A stretch of DNA of 60,547 nucleotides from an uncultured Collinsella sp. GTDB lineage: Bacteria; Actinomycetota; Coriobacteriia; Coriobacteriales; Coriobacteriaceae. The stretch is taken from the NCBI GenBank assembly GCA_900752545.1, contig CAADVS010000090.1:1-60547 (forward strand), given 5' to 3'. The position numbers and the translations under genes are program-made. Positions 44,698-52,912 of this stretch are shown here, one piece after another. The notes under the pieces are model-generated. The model saw only the letters and a program-made list of their open reading frames with translations, searched no databases and was not told where the DNA came from. Within the stretch, counting starts at the first letter, position 1. Every line of letters starts with the position of its first letter.

Positions 44698-46089
44698 CTA
44701 CTCCTCGGTATGCGCCCCATCAAGCTCATAGAACTTGGTGGATGCCGGCAGGAACATCAGGTCGACGTCACCGATCGGGCCCGAACGGTTCTTGGCCACG
44801 ACGATACGCGTAACGCCCTCGTCGGGTCGATCGTCACGCGAGGCCTCGGCCTCATCGGCGGAGCGGTCCAAGAACATAACGATGTCGGCGTCCTGCTCGA
44901 TGGAGCCCGATTCACGCAGGTCGGACAGCTGCGGGCGCTTGCCGGTACGGGACTCAACCTGACGCGACAGCTGCGATAGCGCGATTAACGGAATCTTGAG
45001 CTCCTTGGCCATGATCTTTAAACCACGCGACATCTCGGAGACCTCGACGGTACGGCTCTCGGAGCGACGTCCCGGCGGAGGACTCACCAGCTGCAGGTAG
45101 TCCAGGATAATGATGGCCTTCTCCTTGTTGTGGAGCATGCGGCGGCTCTTGGCGCGAATCTCGGTCACCGTGGTGCCGGGCGTATCGTCAATCAGAATGT
45201 CGAGCTTAGACAAGGTCTGCGTGGCCTCGTTGATATTGGCCCACTGTTCGGGACTAATGCGGCCCGTACGGAAGTCGCTGATTGAGATCATGGCGTAGGC
45301 GCAAATCAAGCGCTGGGCAATTTCCTTGCCCGACATCTCCAGCGAAAAGAAGCCAACGGTATAGCCCGCAGCGGCGGCATTCAGCGCCAGGTTCAGAGCG
45401 AACGACGTCTTACCCACGGCAGGGCGGGCGCCGATAATGATGAGCTGGCCCTCGCGGAAACCCATGAGCATGCGGTCGAGCGACGGGAAGCCGGTGGGCA
45501 CGCCCGCGGCCTGTCCGCCGGCCTTACACACTTCCTCGGCCTCGTTATAGGCCTCGACCATAAACTCGGTCAGTGTCTTATAGCTCGACTTGACCTCGCG
45601 CGCCGTGACCTTGAGCAGCTTGCTCTCGGCCAGCTCGACAACCTCTTTGGTGTCGGTGGGGGCGTTATATGCCAGCGCGTTGATCTCGTTGGTGGCGCCG
45701 ATCAGCTCGCGCAGCATCGAATCGCGGCGAACGATGGCGGCATGGTGCTGCCAGTTGACGAGCGACAGGGTCTGACCCATCAGCTCCAAAATGTACGCCT
45801 CGCCGCCCACGGCATCGAGCTTGTTGATGCTTCGCAGGTAATCGATCAGCGAGATGGAGTCGATGGGAATGCGGCTGTTGTACATATCGACCATCGCGGT
45901 ATAGATGGTCTTATGAATGGGCCGGTAGAAGTCATCGGGCTGCAGCTCGACCTGGGCCTCTTCGACCACCTCGGGCGATAGCAGCATAGCGGCCAGTACA
46001 TTGGCCTCTGCATCTTGGTTTTGGGGAAGACCCAACTTTGAGCCGCGGTCCTCGACCGTCAGCCCGGTCTCCCTATCGTCATATGCCAT
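44698..46089 (-). CDS. dnaB: Replicative DNA helicase DnaB
   Basis: Hexameric 5'-3' fork helicase. 463 residues from the ATG at 46089, chosen because GAGG lies six bases upstream; the frame extends four codons further. The N-terminal helical domain (DAEANVLAAMLLSPE) is followed by the RecA-like motor with Walker A GARPAVGKTS, Walker B AIIILDYLQL, and the arginine-rich DLRESGSIEQDAD. No intein interrupts it. Last gene of the rpsF-ssb-rpsR-rplI-dnaB order. Confidence 0.96.
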   Translation of the reverse strand: MAYDDRETGLTVEDRGSKLGLPQNQDAEANVLAAMLLSPEVVEEAQVELQPDDFYRPIHKTIYTAMVDMYNSRIPIDSISLIDYLRSINKLDAVGGEAYILELMGQTLSLVNWQHHAAIVRRDSMLRELIGATNEINALAYNAPTDTKEVVELAESKLLKVTAREVKSSYKTLTEFMVEAYNEAEEVCKAGGQAAGVPTGFPSLDRMLMGFREGQLIIIGARPAVGKTSFALNLALNAAAAGYTVGFFSLEMSGKEIAQRLICAYAMISISDFRTGRISPEQWANINEATQTLSKLDILIDDTPGTTVTEIRAKSRRMLHNKEKAIIILDYLQLVSPPPGRRSESRTVEVSEMSRGLKIMAKELKIPLIALSQLSRQVESRTGKRPQLSDLRESGSIEQDADIVMFLDRSADEAEASRDDRPDEGVTRIVVAKNRSGPIGDVDLMFLPASTKFYELDGAHTEE

Positions 46090-46251
46090 GAGCATCCTCA
46101 TTCATATCGCTTGCGAGCATCCATAGTATCAGCCACGGTCCCAAAACGCGCCGCACGCCGACAATCATCACCGAACCAAACGGATGAACGGTCCTGTATA
46201 TAGGACTTCGACGCAACGTTCACCATGACACTCACTCAGCGCAAAAAACAA

Positions 46252-46281
46252 AAGGGCGCCCTGGTTTCCCAGAGCGCCCTT
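46252..46281 (-). terminator. Terminator between rplI and dnaB
   Basis: AAGGGCGC.CTGG stem with CCAG.GCGCCCTT; on the minus strand it ends in TTTTGTTTTTT. It implies that dnaB has its own promoter or depends on read-through. Confidence 0.88.
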
Positions 46282-46313
46282 CTTAGAACAAGATTGTTGC
46301 GTTGCAGCAAATG

Positions 46314-46853
46314 CTACTCGGCAGCAGCCTCAGTCTCGACCTCGGCGGTCTCGGCCTCGGCGACCTCAGCGGCCTCCTCGACCTCAGCCTCGGCAGCGAG
46401 CTCCTCGGCGGTAACGCCGACGAGAACGACAACCTCGGCCTTGATCTCGCGGTACAGCGAGATGGCAACGGTGTGGGCACCGGCAACCTTGATGGGCTTA
46501 CCGAGCTCGACGCGCTTGCGGTCGATGTCCATACCGAGCTGAGCCTTGATGGCGTCAGCGACCATAGCGGCGGTAACGGAGCCAAAGAGGATGCCCTCGT
46601 CGCCGACCTTGACGTCAACGGTGACCGTCTTGCCCTCGAAGGCAGCCTTGGTCTCGTTGGCGGTAGCCAGACGGACGGCCTCGCGCTTGGCGATGTTGTT
46701 GCGACGCTCGTCAAGCTGCTTGAGGTTGCCCTTGGTGGCGGCAACAGCGAGCTTCTTGGGGAACAGGAAGTTCTCAGCGTAACCCTGAGCGACCTCTACG
46801 ACGTCACCCTCGCCGCCCTTGCCCTTGATCTCATCGAGAAGAATAACCTTCAT
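46314..46853 (-). CDS. rplI: 50S ribosomal protein L9
   Basis: 179 residues; the usual form has about 150. The N-terminal domain is canonical (MKVILLDEIKGKGGEGDVVEVAQGYAENFLFP). The C-terminal domain ends near 148 and is followed by a very acidic Glu/Ala tail of about 30 residues, an extension seen in some high-GC actinobacteria. GGGAGACGCATC precedes the ATG. Confidence 0.96.
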   Translation of the reverse strand: MKVILLDEIKGKGGEGDVVEVAQGYAENFLFPKKLAVAATKGNLKQLDERRNNIAKREAVRLATANETKAAFEGKTVTVDVKVGDEGILFGSVTAAMVADAIKAQLGMDIDRKRVELGKPIKVAGAHTVAISLYREIKAEVVVLVGVTAEELAAEAEVEEAAEVAEAETAEVETEAAAE

Positions 46854-46868
46854 GATGCGTCTCCCTTC

Positions 46869-47135
46869 TTAGCCGCGGTCGCGGTTGCCACGAGAGGAAA
46901 CCACGGGGACGGTGTACGGCAGGAGAGCCATCTCGCGGGCGCGCTTGATGGCGTTGGCGATGTCATGCTGATGCTGCGTGCAAGCGCCAGTGACGCGACG
47001 GGGCTTGATCTTGCCACGGTCGGTCATGTACTTACGGAGAAGCTGAGTGTCCTTATAGTCGATGAACTCAGTGTTCTCCTTGCAGAACTGGCAGTACTTA
47101 CGACGCGGCTGACGTGCAGAAAAATCATTAGCCAT
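46869..47135 (-). CDS. rpsR: 30S ribosomal protein S18
   Basis: 88 residues. Contains the Cys pair in YCQFCKEN and a further CTQHQH, which make the zinc-binding (C+) form, and the conserved DYKDTQLLRKYMTDRGKIKPRRVTG region. ATG at 47135; the upstream extension of the frame is not coding. Between ssb and rplI. Confidence 0.96.
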   Translation of the reverse strand: MANDFSARQPRRKYCQFCKENTEFIDYKDTQLLRKYMTDRGKIKPRRVTGACTQHQHDIANAIKRAREMALLPYTVPVVSSRGNRDRG

Positions 47136-47207
47136 GTCAAAATACCTTTCATTTGGCAACTTCGGCGAACCGAAGCCGCCTCTCACTCAAAAATAGGTGA
47201 ACAACCC

Positions 47208-47660
47208 TTAGAACGGGATGTCCTCATCGTAGACGTCGACCGCGGGCGGCGTAGCCACCGGTGCGGCAGGACGTGCTGCGGGCGCGGGAGCTGCGGGGGC
47301 GTAACCGCCCTGATCGTAGCCACCCTGGCCACCACGGGAGCTCATAAACTCGATCTCATCGACGATGACCTCAAGCTTGCTCCGGCGCTGGCCGTCGCGC
47401 TCCCAAGAGCTGTAGCGCAGCTTGCCCTCGATCGCGACCTTGTTTCCCTTTGCCAGGAAACGGCTCACGGCCTCGGCGCGGGTGCCGAACATGGTGCAGT
47501 CGACAAAGTTGGGATAGTCCTCCCACTCGCCAGTCTGCGCGTTGCGGCGACGATCGTTCACGGCGACGCCAAAGGACAGAACCTGGGTTCCGCCGGCGGT
47601 GGCGCGCAGCTCGGGATCGCGGGTGAGGTTACCGGTGATGTTCACTCGATTGATGCTCAT
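47208..47660 (-). CDS. ssb: Single-stranded DNA-binding protein
   Basis: 150 residues. OB-fold with INRVNITGNLTRDPELRAT and WERDGQRRSKLEVIVDEIEF, then a Gly/Pro/Ala-rich linker and the acidic tip DEDIPF that binds partner proteins. In the usual place between rpsF and rpsR. The ribosome site (GAGGAAG) is somewhat distant from the ATG. Confidence 0.96.
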   Translation of the reverse strand: MSINRVNITGNLTRDPELRATAGGTQVLSFGVAVNDRRRNAQTGEWEDYPNFVDCTMFGTRAEAVSRFLAKGNKVAIEGKLRYSSWERDGQRRSKLEVIVDEIEFMSSRGGQGGYDQGGYAPAAPAPAARPAAPVATPPAVDVYDEDIPF

Positions 47661-47708
47661 AACTCACTACTTCCTCTTGGGGCACAAGCCCAGTCCAAAA
47701 CGACAGTC

Positions 47709-48002
47709 TTACTCCTGGTCGTCGCGACGGACGATCATGTGGCGGACCACAGCGTCGGTGATGCGCAGGACGCGATCAAGCTCGGCGATCTGGGTAGGAT
47801 CTGCGTGGAAGTTGATGAGGGTGTAGTCACCATCGGTGAGGTCGTTGATCTCGTAGGCGAGCTTGCGCTTGCCCCACTCGTCAACGGAGTCGACCTTGCC
47901 AGCGCCCTCAGCGATCGTGGTATCGATACGCTTCATAACAGCGAGACGAGTCTCGGGGTCGAGCGACGGGTCAACAAAGAACAGCAGTTCATAAGCCTTC
48001 AT
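47709..48002 (-). CDS. rpsF: 30S ribosomal protein S6
   Basis: 97 residues; MKAYELLFFVDPSLDPETR opening, GKRKLAYEINDLTDGDYTLINF core and a short acidic end. AGGAGGTGACAAT precedes the ATG at 48002. First gene of the operon; S6 pairs with S18 in the ribosome. Confidence 0.96.
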   Translation of the reverse strand: MKAYELLFFVDPSLDPETRLAVMKRIDTTIAEGAGKVDSVDEWGKRKLAYEINDLTDGDYTLINFHADPTQIAELDRVLRITDAVVRHMIVRRDDQE

Positions 48003-48028
48003 ATTGTCACCTCCTCTGGGCAAATGTG

Positions 48029-48057
48029 GCTTCAGGTCGTGAAGGTGCGCCTGAAGC
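48029..48057 (-). promoter_or_regulatory. Leader hairpin upstream of rpsF
   Basis: GCTTCAGG and CCTGAAGC (8 bp) around a 13-base loop, 27 bases upstream of the rpsF ATG. Position fits the S6:S18 autoregulatory leader described for rpsF operons, but I cannot confirm the conserved bulge, so this is tentative. Confidence 0.4.
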
Positions 48058-48079
48058 AGGAAAAGACTTGGTAATAATA

Positions 48080-48462
48080 TCTTTCAACCTCCTAGGCTGC
48101 AAGAATTTGCAGCTACAACCTCATGACCTCCACATATGCCCATACTCGCACGACGTTTCATGCGCATTCCAACCAAATGCCGACCAAAAGCTTGACGGAT
48201 CTGTGGACAAGATACGGTGCCGTGGGGACAAGCTGAGCCAAGCCACAGGTCAACGGGCACAAGGCTGTGGTCGCAAAATGCATACCAGTGGTCCACAACA
48301 CCACCCAAAGATTTTTATATTCATTGCCAAGTCGCTTATGAATACCCCTTTTGAACAATTGAGTTGATCAACCAGGCTGGTCGGAAGCCGTTTTTTGGCA
48401 CCTCAAACCCCACTGCAACGCCAAGCGCGGCCAAGCGTTTTAAAAAATGCCAACTTTTCTGT
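48080..48462. other. Gene-free region with DnaA-box-like sites
   Basis: No coding frame is convincing here. It holds a 7-bp hairpin (GCTGCAA/TTGCAGC, about 48097-48114), a perfect actinobacterial DnaA box TTGTCCACA on the minus strand (48202-48210), and two near matches within 100 bases (TGGGGACAA near 48222, TGGTCCACA near 48290). It separates the rpsF operon from the tRNA genes. Confidence 0.4.
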
Positions 48463-48490
48463 TTGCACTTTGCGATTCCTCGTGTATACT
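48463..48490 (+). promoter_or_regulatory. Promoter of the tRNA-Ser genes
   Basis: TTGCAC (48463-48468), 16-base spacer, TATACT (48485-48490), then 16 bases to the first tRNA. Good match to a housekeeping promoter. Confidence 0.8.
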
Positions 48491-48506
48491 GACTTTCGCA
48501 TTTAAC

Positions 48507-48597
48507 GGAGAGTTGTCCGAGTGGCCGAAGGAGCACGATTGGAAATCGTGTAGGCGTCAAAAGCGTCTCCAGGGTTCAAATCCCTGACTCTCCGCCA
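48507..48597 (+). tRNA. tRNA-Ser (anticodon GGA)
   Basis: Acceptor stem GGAGAGT pairs with ACTCTCC; CCA is encoded. Anticodon arm CACGA-TTGGAAA-TCGTG gives GGA. A long variable arm (TAGGCGTCAAAAGCGTCTC) and GGTTCAAAT T-loop confirm class II serine tRNA. Confidence 0.96.
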
Positions 48598-48606
48598 GTT
48601 AATTCC

Positions 48607-48637
48607 AAAGCAGGCCTTCGAGCCTGCTTTGTTTTTA
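48607..48637 (+). terminator. Terminator after the first tRNA-Ser
   Basis: AAAGCAGGC and GCCTGCTTT pair around six bases and lead into GTTTTT. It lies between the two tRNA genes and so may limit read-through to the second. Confidence 0.85.
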
Positions 48638-48645
48638 CCCCACGC

Positions 48646-48736
48646 GGAGGGGTGGCAGAGTGGTTGAATGCGGCGGTCTCGAAAACCGTTTGGCCTGTAT
48701 AAGGTCACGAGGGTTCGAATCCCTCCTCCTCCGCCA
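48646..48736 (+). tRNA. tRNA-Ser (anticodon CGA)
   Basis: Acceptor GGAGGGG pairs with CTCCTCC (one G-T). Anticodon arm GCGGT-CTCGAAA-ACCGT gives CGA. Long variable arm, T-arm GAGGG-TTCGAAT-CCCTC, encoded CCA. Its 3' 24 bases recur inverted at 48801-48824. Confidence 0.96.
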
Positions 48737-48747
48737 TTTTGGTTGAG

Positions 48748-48775
48748 AAAGCTCCCGGGAATGGGAGCTTTTTTG
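48748..48775 (+). terminator. Terminator after the second tRNA-Ser
   Basis: AAAGCTCCC and GGGAGCTTT with a six-base loop followed by TTTTT. Confidence 0.92.
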
Positions 48776-48800
48776 TTTTGAGTCCCTAACAAGCAAATAC

Positions 48801-48824
48801 GGCGGAGGAGGAGGGATTCGAACC
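48801..48824 (-). repeat. Inverted copy of the tRNA-Ser 3' end
   Basis: The 24 bases are the exact reverse complement of 48712-48735 (T-loop through acceptor of tRNA-Ser CGA). The sequence beyond it does not fold into a full tRNA: the T-stem has a mismatch and the 5' half is missing. It looks like a tRNA-end remnant such as an attachment-site scar. Confidence 0.8.
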
Positions 48825-48846
48825 CGCCAGAGCACGGAGCGTAAAG

Positions 48847-48936
48847 AAAACGCGCCCGTGGCGCGTTTTTAGCGCAGCGCGGTCGGCGCAAGCCGACCGG
48901 ATAAATTTTGAGCGGAGCTCAAAATTTGGACATCCC
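48847..48936. repeat. Cluster of three tight hairpins
   Basis: Three perfect stems in a row: 48847-48869 (10 bp, loop CGT), 48880-48899 (8 bp, loop GCAA, a GNRA tetraloop) and 48903-48927 (11 bp, loop GGA). ATCCCTCCT at 48929-48937 is complementary to the GGAGGGAT in the tRNA-end copy (48808-48817), closing the whole unit. A structured RNA or a mobile palindromic element are both possible. 48938-49105 shows nothing further. Confidence 0.6.
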
Positions 48937-49105
48937 TCCTATTCGACCACGCCCCCATCGCGTTCAGCATCAACCCGGATCCCCTAACATGGAACCTATG
49001 ACCGTACCCAGTCCCGACCGTTTGCCGAGCAATAGGGTCGCAATCGGCGCCGAACATGTACTATGTACGGGCATTGTCTAAACCCGTAACTCAAAGGACC
49101 CCATC

Positions 49106-49795
49106 TTGCCCGTTGCCGCCGCTATGATCGTTACCGCACACGCCTCGGATGCCATGGTTGCCATCCCGTTTTGGCTCGAGATGTTCGCCGTCGTCGCGGC
49201 ATCGATCTCGGGCGTGTTGGTCGCACGCGAGCACAAACTCGACCTGGTGGGCGCCGTCGCGCTCGCCGTGGTCTGTGGACTGGGCGGCGGTCTTTTGCGC
49301 GATATGACGCTGCAGGTGGGCAACGTCTACATCCTCAACCAACCGATGGCGCTCCCGCTCTCCATCGCCACCGCGGCCATCATCTACATCTTCCCGGCAA
49401 TCGTCGACAAGCCCGAAAAGCTCATTCCCCTGCTCGATATCATCTCGGTGGGTATTTATGCGGCAACCGGCGCAGACAAGGCGCTGGTCTACGGCTTTGC
49501 GCCGGCGGTGTGCATCATGATGGGCTTTTTTACCGCGGTGGGCGGCGGCATGCTGCGAGATGGTTTTATGGGTGTGGTGCCGGGTATCTTCCAGCGCACC
49601 AACTTCTATGCCATCGCGGCCATCGCCGGATCGGCAAGCTATGTTTGCCTTGTCATGAGCGGCTTGGTCAGCAATGTCGTCGCACTGGTCGTTTGCGTCG
49701 TGGTGACCATGGGACTACGCTGGCTGTCGCTGCGCTTTGATATCAAAAGCCCCACCGAGGATGACATCGCACGCTTTTTGCACCGCAAAAAGTAG
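49106..49795 (+). CDS. TRIC-like channel family membrane protein (UPF0126/YadS type)
   Basis: A 229-residue membrane protein with seven spans made of two similar halves; each carries a glycine-rich kink, GLGGGLLRD (about 60) and AVGGGMLRD (about 145), the hallmark of bacterial trimeric intracellular cation channel proteins. Probably passes K+ or small molecules. The start is taken as TTG at 49106 because AAAGGA is well spaced; an ATG at 49124 is the alternative. Stands alone on the plus strand. Confidence 0.87.
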   Translation: MPVAAAMIVTAHASDAMVAIPFWLEMFAVVAASISGVLVAREHKLDLVGAVALAVVCGLGGGLLRDMTLQVGNVYILNQPMALPLSIATAAIIYIFPAIVDKPEKLIPLLDIISVGIYAATGADKALVYGFAPAVCIMMGFFTAVGGGMLRDGFMGVVPGIFQRTNFYAIAAIAGSASYVCLVMSGLVSNVVALVVCVVVTMGLRWLSLRFDIKSPTEDDIARFLHRKK

Positions 49796-49901
49796 GTGGC
49801 GCGGGCTCATCCTTCGAAATGCAACCGAGAGGTTCTTTTAGAGCGCCCACGCGTTGGGTACCCTGTTAGGTGCATGTCGAGCATCTGACGAAGGATTCAC
49901 T

Positions 49902-51047
49902 ATGCCCTGTAATCAATTCCCGTCGACCCAGCGCCGTAAAGCGTGGGGCCGCATCACGATCTTATTCGCGCTCATCGCTCTAGCGGTCACCGCGCTTCCC
50001 ACGGCGTCGTTCGCCGGCACGGACACCGCAGGCAACGTACTTGCGACCGACAATGACGCCAATTCGTCCGGCGTCGAAGGTGACCTGTACTGGGCCGGCC
50101 AGGCCCTCAACTTGGACGATGCGTCCATTGACCGCGATATCATCGCCGCGGGCGATACCCTCTCTATCCGCGACTGCACGGTGGGCGGCGCCGTCCGCTT
50201 GGCGGCACGCACTATCGATATCGCCAAGACCACGGTTGATGGCAGCGTCACGGTCGTCGGTCAGCACGTTGTGCTCAATTCCGACAGCACCGCCAACTGT
50301 TTCTACGCGATAGGTGAGACGGTTGCCCTGCGCGGCTCCACCAAGTCGGCAGCGCTTGCGGGCGATACGGTGACCATCGATGGCACCGTCGAGGGCGATG
50401 TCGAGGTTTGGGCCGACAAGCTCATCCTGGGCAAGAACGCCCACATCACCGGCACCGTGAACGCGCACGTCTCCGAGGACCCCGAGCGTGCCGCGGGAGC
50501 CGAGGTCGGCGCGCTCAAGATCGACCGCACCGAGAACGAGGATACTTCCACCGTTAACGATGTCATCGGCGGTATCGTCGCCGCGGCACTCTCGACCTGC
50601 TTTGTCGCTCTGCTGCTCGAGCTCGTCTTTCCGCGCGCGACCGCCAGCGCCGCCGGCATGCTCCACCAGCGCCCCATGCCCCTGTGGGTGAGCGGTCTTC
50701 TGAGCACGATTGCTATCGTCCCCGCCGTCCTATTGCTGATTATCTCTATCGCCGGTCTGTCGCTTGCCGGAGCCCTCTTGTGCGGTGTTATTGGCATCGC
50801 ACTGGTGTCGAGCGCCTTTGCGGGGTGCGCGATCGCGCGCATGGTCGGAAACAGCCAGAACCGCTACGCCATGGCGGCTGTGGGCGGCGTGATTGCAGGC
50901 GCCCTCACGGGGCTTCCTCTCGTAGGCGACTTCATCAGCGGCGTGGCCTTCGTCTTTACACTCGGCTACATCATCCAAATCATCTGGCGCAACGCCCACC
51001 TCAAACCGCAGCAGCCGGCTAACACGCCAGGACTCCCCACCGCTTAG
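49902..51047 (+). CDS. Exported bactofilin-like (polymer-forming) protein with C-terminal membrane spans
   Basis: A 381-residue protein. Signal peptide at the N-terminus (ITILFALIALAVTALPTASFAG). A beta-helix region of about 150 residues follows, with repeated short strands (RDIIAAGDTLSIRDCTVGGAVRLAA, DGTVEGDVEVWADKLILG) like bactofilins. About four membrane spans fill the last 150 residues. The beta part should lie outside the membrane, unlike cytosolic bactofilins. Role unknown; a surface scaffold is possible. GAAGGA precedes the ATG at 49902. Confidence 0.75.
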   Translation: MPCNQFPSTQRRKAWGRITILFALIALAVTALPTASFAGTDTAGNVLATDNDANSSGVEGDLYWAGQALNLDDASIDRDIIAAGDTLSIRDCTVGGAVRLAARTIDIAKTTVDGSVTVVGQHVVLNSDSTANCFYAIGETVALRGSTKSAALAGDTVTIDGTVEGDVEVWADKLILGKNAHITGTVNAHVSEDPERAAGAEVGALKIDRTENEDTSTVNDVIGGIVAAALSTCFVALLLELVFPRATASAAGMLHQRPMPLWVSGLLSTIAIVPAVLLLIISIAGLSLAGALLCGVIGIALVSSAFAGCAIARMVGNSQNRYAMAAVGGVIAGALTGLPLVGDFISGVAFVFTLGYIIQIIWRNAHLKPQQPANTPGLPTA

Positions 51048-51056
51048 CAGCTAACC

Positions 51057-51110
51057 ACTACAAAGATGCCGAGCACCTTTGTGGTGGTGCAAAGGGGTCA
51101 GGTTACTTTG
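51057..51110. repeat. Two small palindromes after the bactofilin-like gene
   Basis: CCACTACAAAG...CTTTGTGGTGG and GGTGCAAAG...CTTTGCGCC, the second around GGGGTCAGGTTA, similar in style to the GGGGACAG elements. Confidence 0.5.
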
Positions 51111-51122
51111 CGCCAACAAACG

Positions 51123-51165
51123 AAGCGGGGCACCCGATCGCATCGACCGGGTGCCCCGCTTTTCT
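51123..51165. terminator. Strong bidirectional-looking terminator
   Basis: A perfect 14-bp GC-rich stem, AAGCGGGGCACCCG with CGGGTGCCCCGCTT, followed by TT and TCTT. It serves the plus-strand gene and faces the end of the pilin gene. Confidence 0.85.
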
Positions 51166-51268
51166 TGGAGGGTTCTCTAGTAACTTTTTCAAAACCAATG
51201 ATCATCAGGTCGGTAGGCCTGTGCGTCACTCGCTACGGAGGCAGTACGCCATTGAGCAAGAAGGGCAA

Positions 51269-52912
51269 TTATTTTTCACGGCGACCTCCTCCCCGCTTGA
51301 TGACGAGCGCGACAACAATAGCCGCCACTCCGATGGCAGCCAAAACCGCCACCAGTACCAACGTTCTATCTCCCGTCGAGGGCATAAAGCCTCGACCTGC
51401 TTCTTTGCTTGGGGTGTTGAGCACCGACAGCTCAATCGAACCCGTCCTGGCATCGGCGGTATCAACCCGCAGAGGGTTTTCGACCGATACGGTCACCTTG
51501 GGCTTCGCGGTCGCCACTTGTTTAACGTCCAGACCCTCAGCCGTAACCGTCACCGTACGCTTGCCCTCAAAGGCGGTGTAGCCCTTGGGTGCCGCGATTT
51601 CCTCGACGGTATAGACACCCGCGTCCACACCGCTCAATTCCACATGGCCATCCGCGTCCGTGGTGATGCACGCGTCGGCATCCGTCGACCACGAGCCGTC
51701 AGTCGTTAGGATGCGACCGCGGTCGTCGATGATGCGCAGTTTGGCGCCCGCGAGCGGCTTATCGTCCGAGCTTGAGCGCTTGATCAGACTGAGTCCCCAG
51801 GTGTAGGCGCACGCGTCATCGCTCGGCGTGCGGGTGAATCCGGCGTCGCCGGACTGGTCGGCGAGGGGAGAGCGCGGGTAACGCAGGTAGACCTCGTTGG
51901 GGTTGCCCTTGGTAGCGCCTTGATTGCAGTTGGCCCCCAACGGCGCATTGTAGACAGCGACCATGCGGGCGCCCGCGGTAAAGGCGTCGGCCCCGCCGAG
52001 CGCGGCGACCAGGTCGCCGGTGCACACGGTGAAGGCATTGCCCTCGATCGAGACCTTGCACTGTGAAGTAATGTCTGTCCACCCTTTAGCCGGCGTCGAG
52101 CTGGCGTTGCCGCCCTCACATGCGACGGCGTCGAAGCCGCCGTCCGCGCCCGCCGCCACGTACACGCGCATGCTCGCGGCCACCTTGGAGGGGTCGAGCC
52201 CCGCGCTCATGGTGTCGACGAACCGCACCGTATAGGTGTCGTAGGCGGTAAGACCCGCCGGGACCGTAGCCGAGAGGCGCCAGTACAGGTCGTCGGCGAC
52301 CGTGGCGTCGGCGGCCTTCTGCCATGCGGCGGCGCTGTCCTCCAGCACGTGCTTGGACACCTTGGGCGTCGCCGCCTTGGGCCTGACGGTGACGGCGCTG
52401 CCGCCCACCAGGGCCATGATCGGCGCGGTACCGGCCTCGTTCTGGGCGATGGCGTCGTCGTCGGCGACGATGAGCCAGTATCCACAGGGCAGCTCGGCCG
52501 CCGTGTCCGCGTTAAGGGCCACGGAAGTTGCGTCGGCATTGCAAATCGCGTGGGCAAGCTTTGCCGTCAGCGCGGTCGTCATATGCCCGCCGGCATTCAT
52601 CCATTCGGCAGTCTCTTGCGCCGCCGATGCCGAGCCATCAAGCCCCGCATCATGAAGCACGGGAAGAACGGCTTGACGAACCGCGCCATTCGCCCACGTT
52701 ACGTCAGTTGCAATTTTATGGCCAGCATCGTCATCATCGATAACTGTCGCCGAAAAGAGCTGGTACGCGTCATACCGCGTCGCGACTGTACCGTCCACCG
52801 TAATGGCACCGGTGTCGGCAGCACGAGCCGTCCTGGGCAGCATCGCAAAAGAGAACATAGCGACCGTAGCTATCGTCGCGACGGCCAACAAGCGGTACCA
52901 AAGCCTACTCAC
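51269..52912 (-). CDS. LPXTG-type pilin/adhesin with SpaA (Cna-B-like) domain
   Basis: A 547-residue surface protein. Signal peptide (LLAVATIATVAMFSFAML, cleavage after ARA). The middle holds an isopeptide-forming fimbrial domain (TPKVSKHVLEDSAAAWQKA onward), then a Cna-B/SpaA domain (KPLAGAKLRIIDDRGRIL to YTVEEIAAPKGYTAFEG, with the E-box Glu). The C-terminus has the sorting signal MPSTG, a hydrophobic span and RRGGG-like basic end. Start: GTG at 52912 with GAGGTGG upstream, overlapping the previous gene's end by eight bases. No sortase follows, so it must be anchored by one encoded elsewhere. Confidence 0.85.
   Translation of the reverse strand: MSRLWYRLLAVATIATVAMFSFAMLPRTARAADTGAITVDGTVATRYDAYQLFSATVIDDDDAGHKIATDVTWANGAVRQAVLPVLHDAGLDGSASAAQETAEWMNAGGHMTTALTAKLAHAICNADATSVALNADTAAELPCGYWLIVADDDAIAQNEAGTAPIMALVGGSAVTVRPKAATPKVSKHVLEDSAAAWQKAADATVADDLYWRLSATVPAGLTAYDTYTVRFVDTMSAGLDPSKVAASMRVYVAAGADGGFDAVACEGGNASSTPAKGWTDITSQCKVSIEGNAFTVCTGDLVAALGGADAFTAGARMVAVYNAPLGANCNQGATKGNPNEVYLRYPRSPLADQSGDAGFTRTPSDDACAYTWGLSLIKRSSSDDKPLAGAKLRIIDDRGRILTTDGSWSTDADACITTDADGHVELSGVDAGVYTVEEIAAPKGYTAFEGKRTVTVTAEGLDVKQVATAKPKVTVSVENPLRVDTADARTGSIELSVLNTPSKEAGRGFMPSTGDRTLVLVAVLAAIGVAAIVVALVIKRGGGRREK

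Noticed and set aside
48894..48960. A complete third tRNA on the minus strand (GGGGGCGTGGTCGAAT start)
   Set aside because: The 5' piece and the tRNA-end copy at 48801 do not pair as an acceptor stem, there is no anticodon arm, and hairpins occupy the body.
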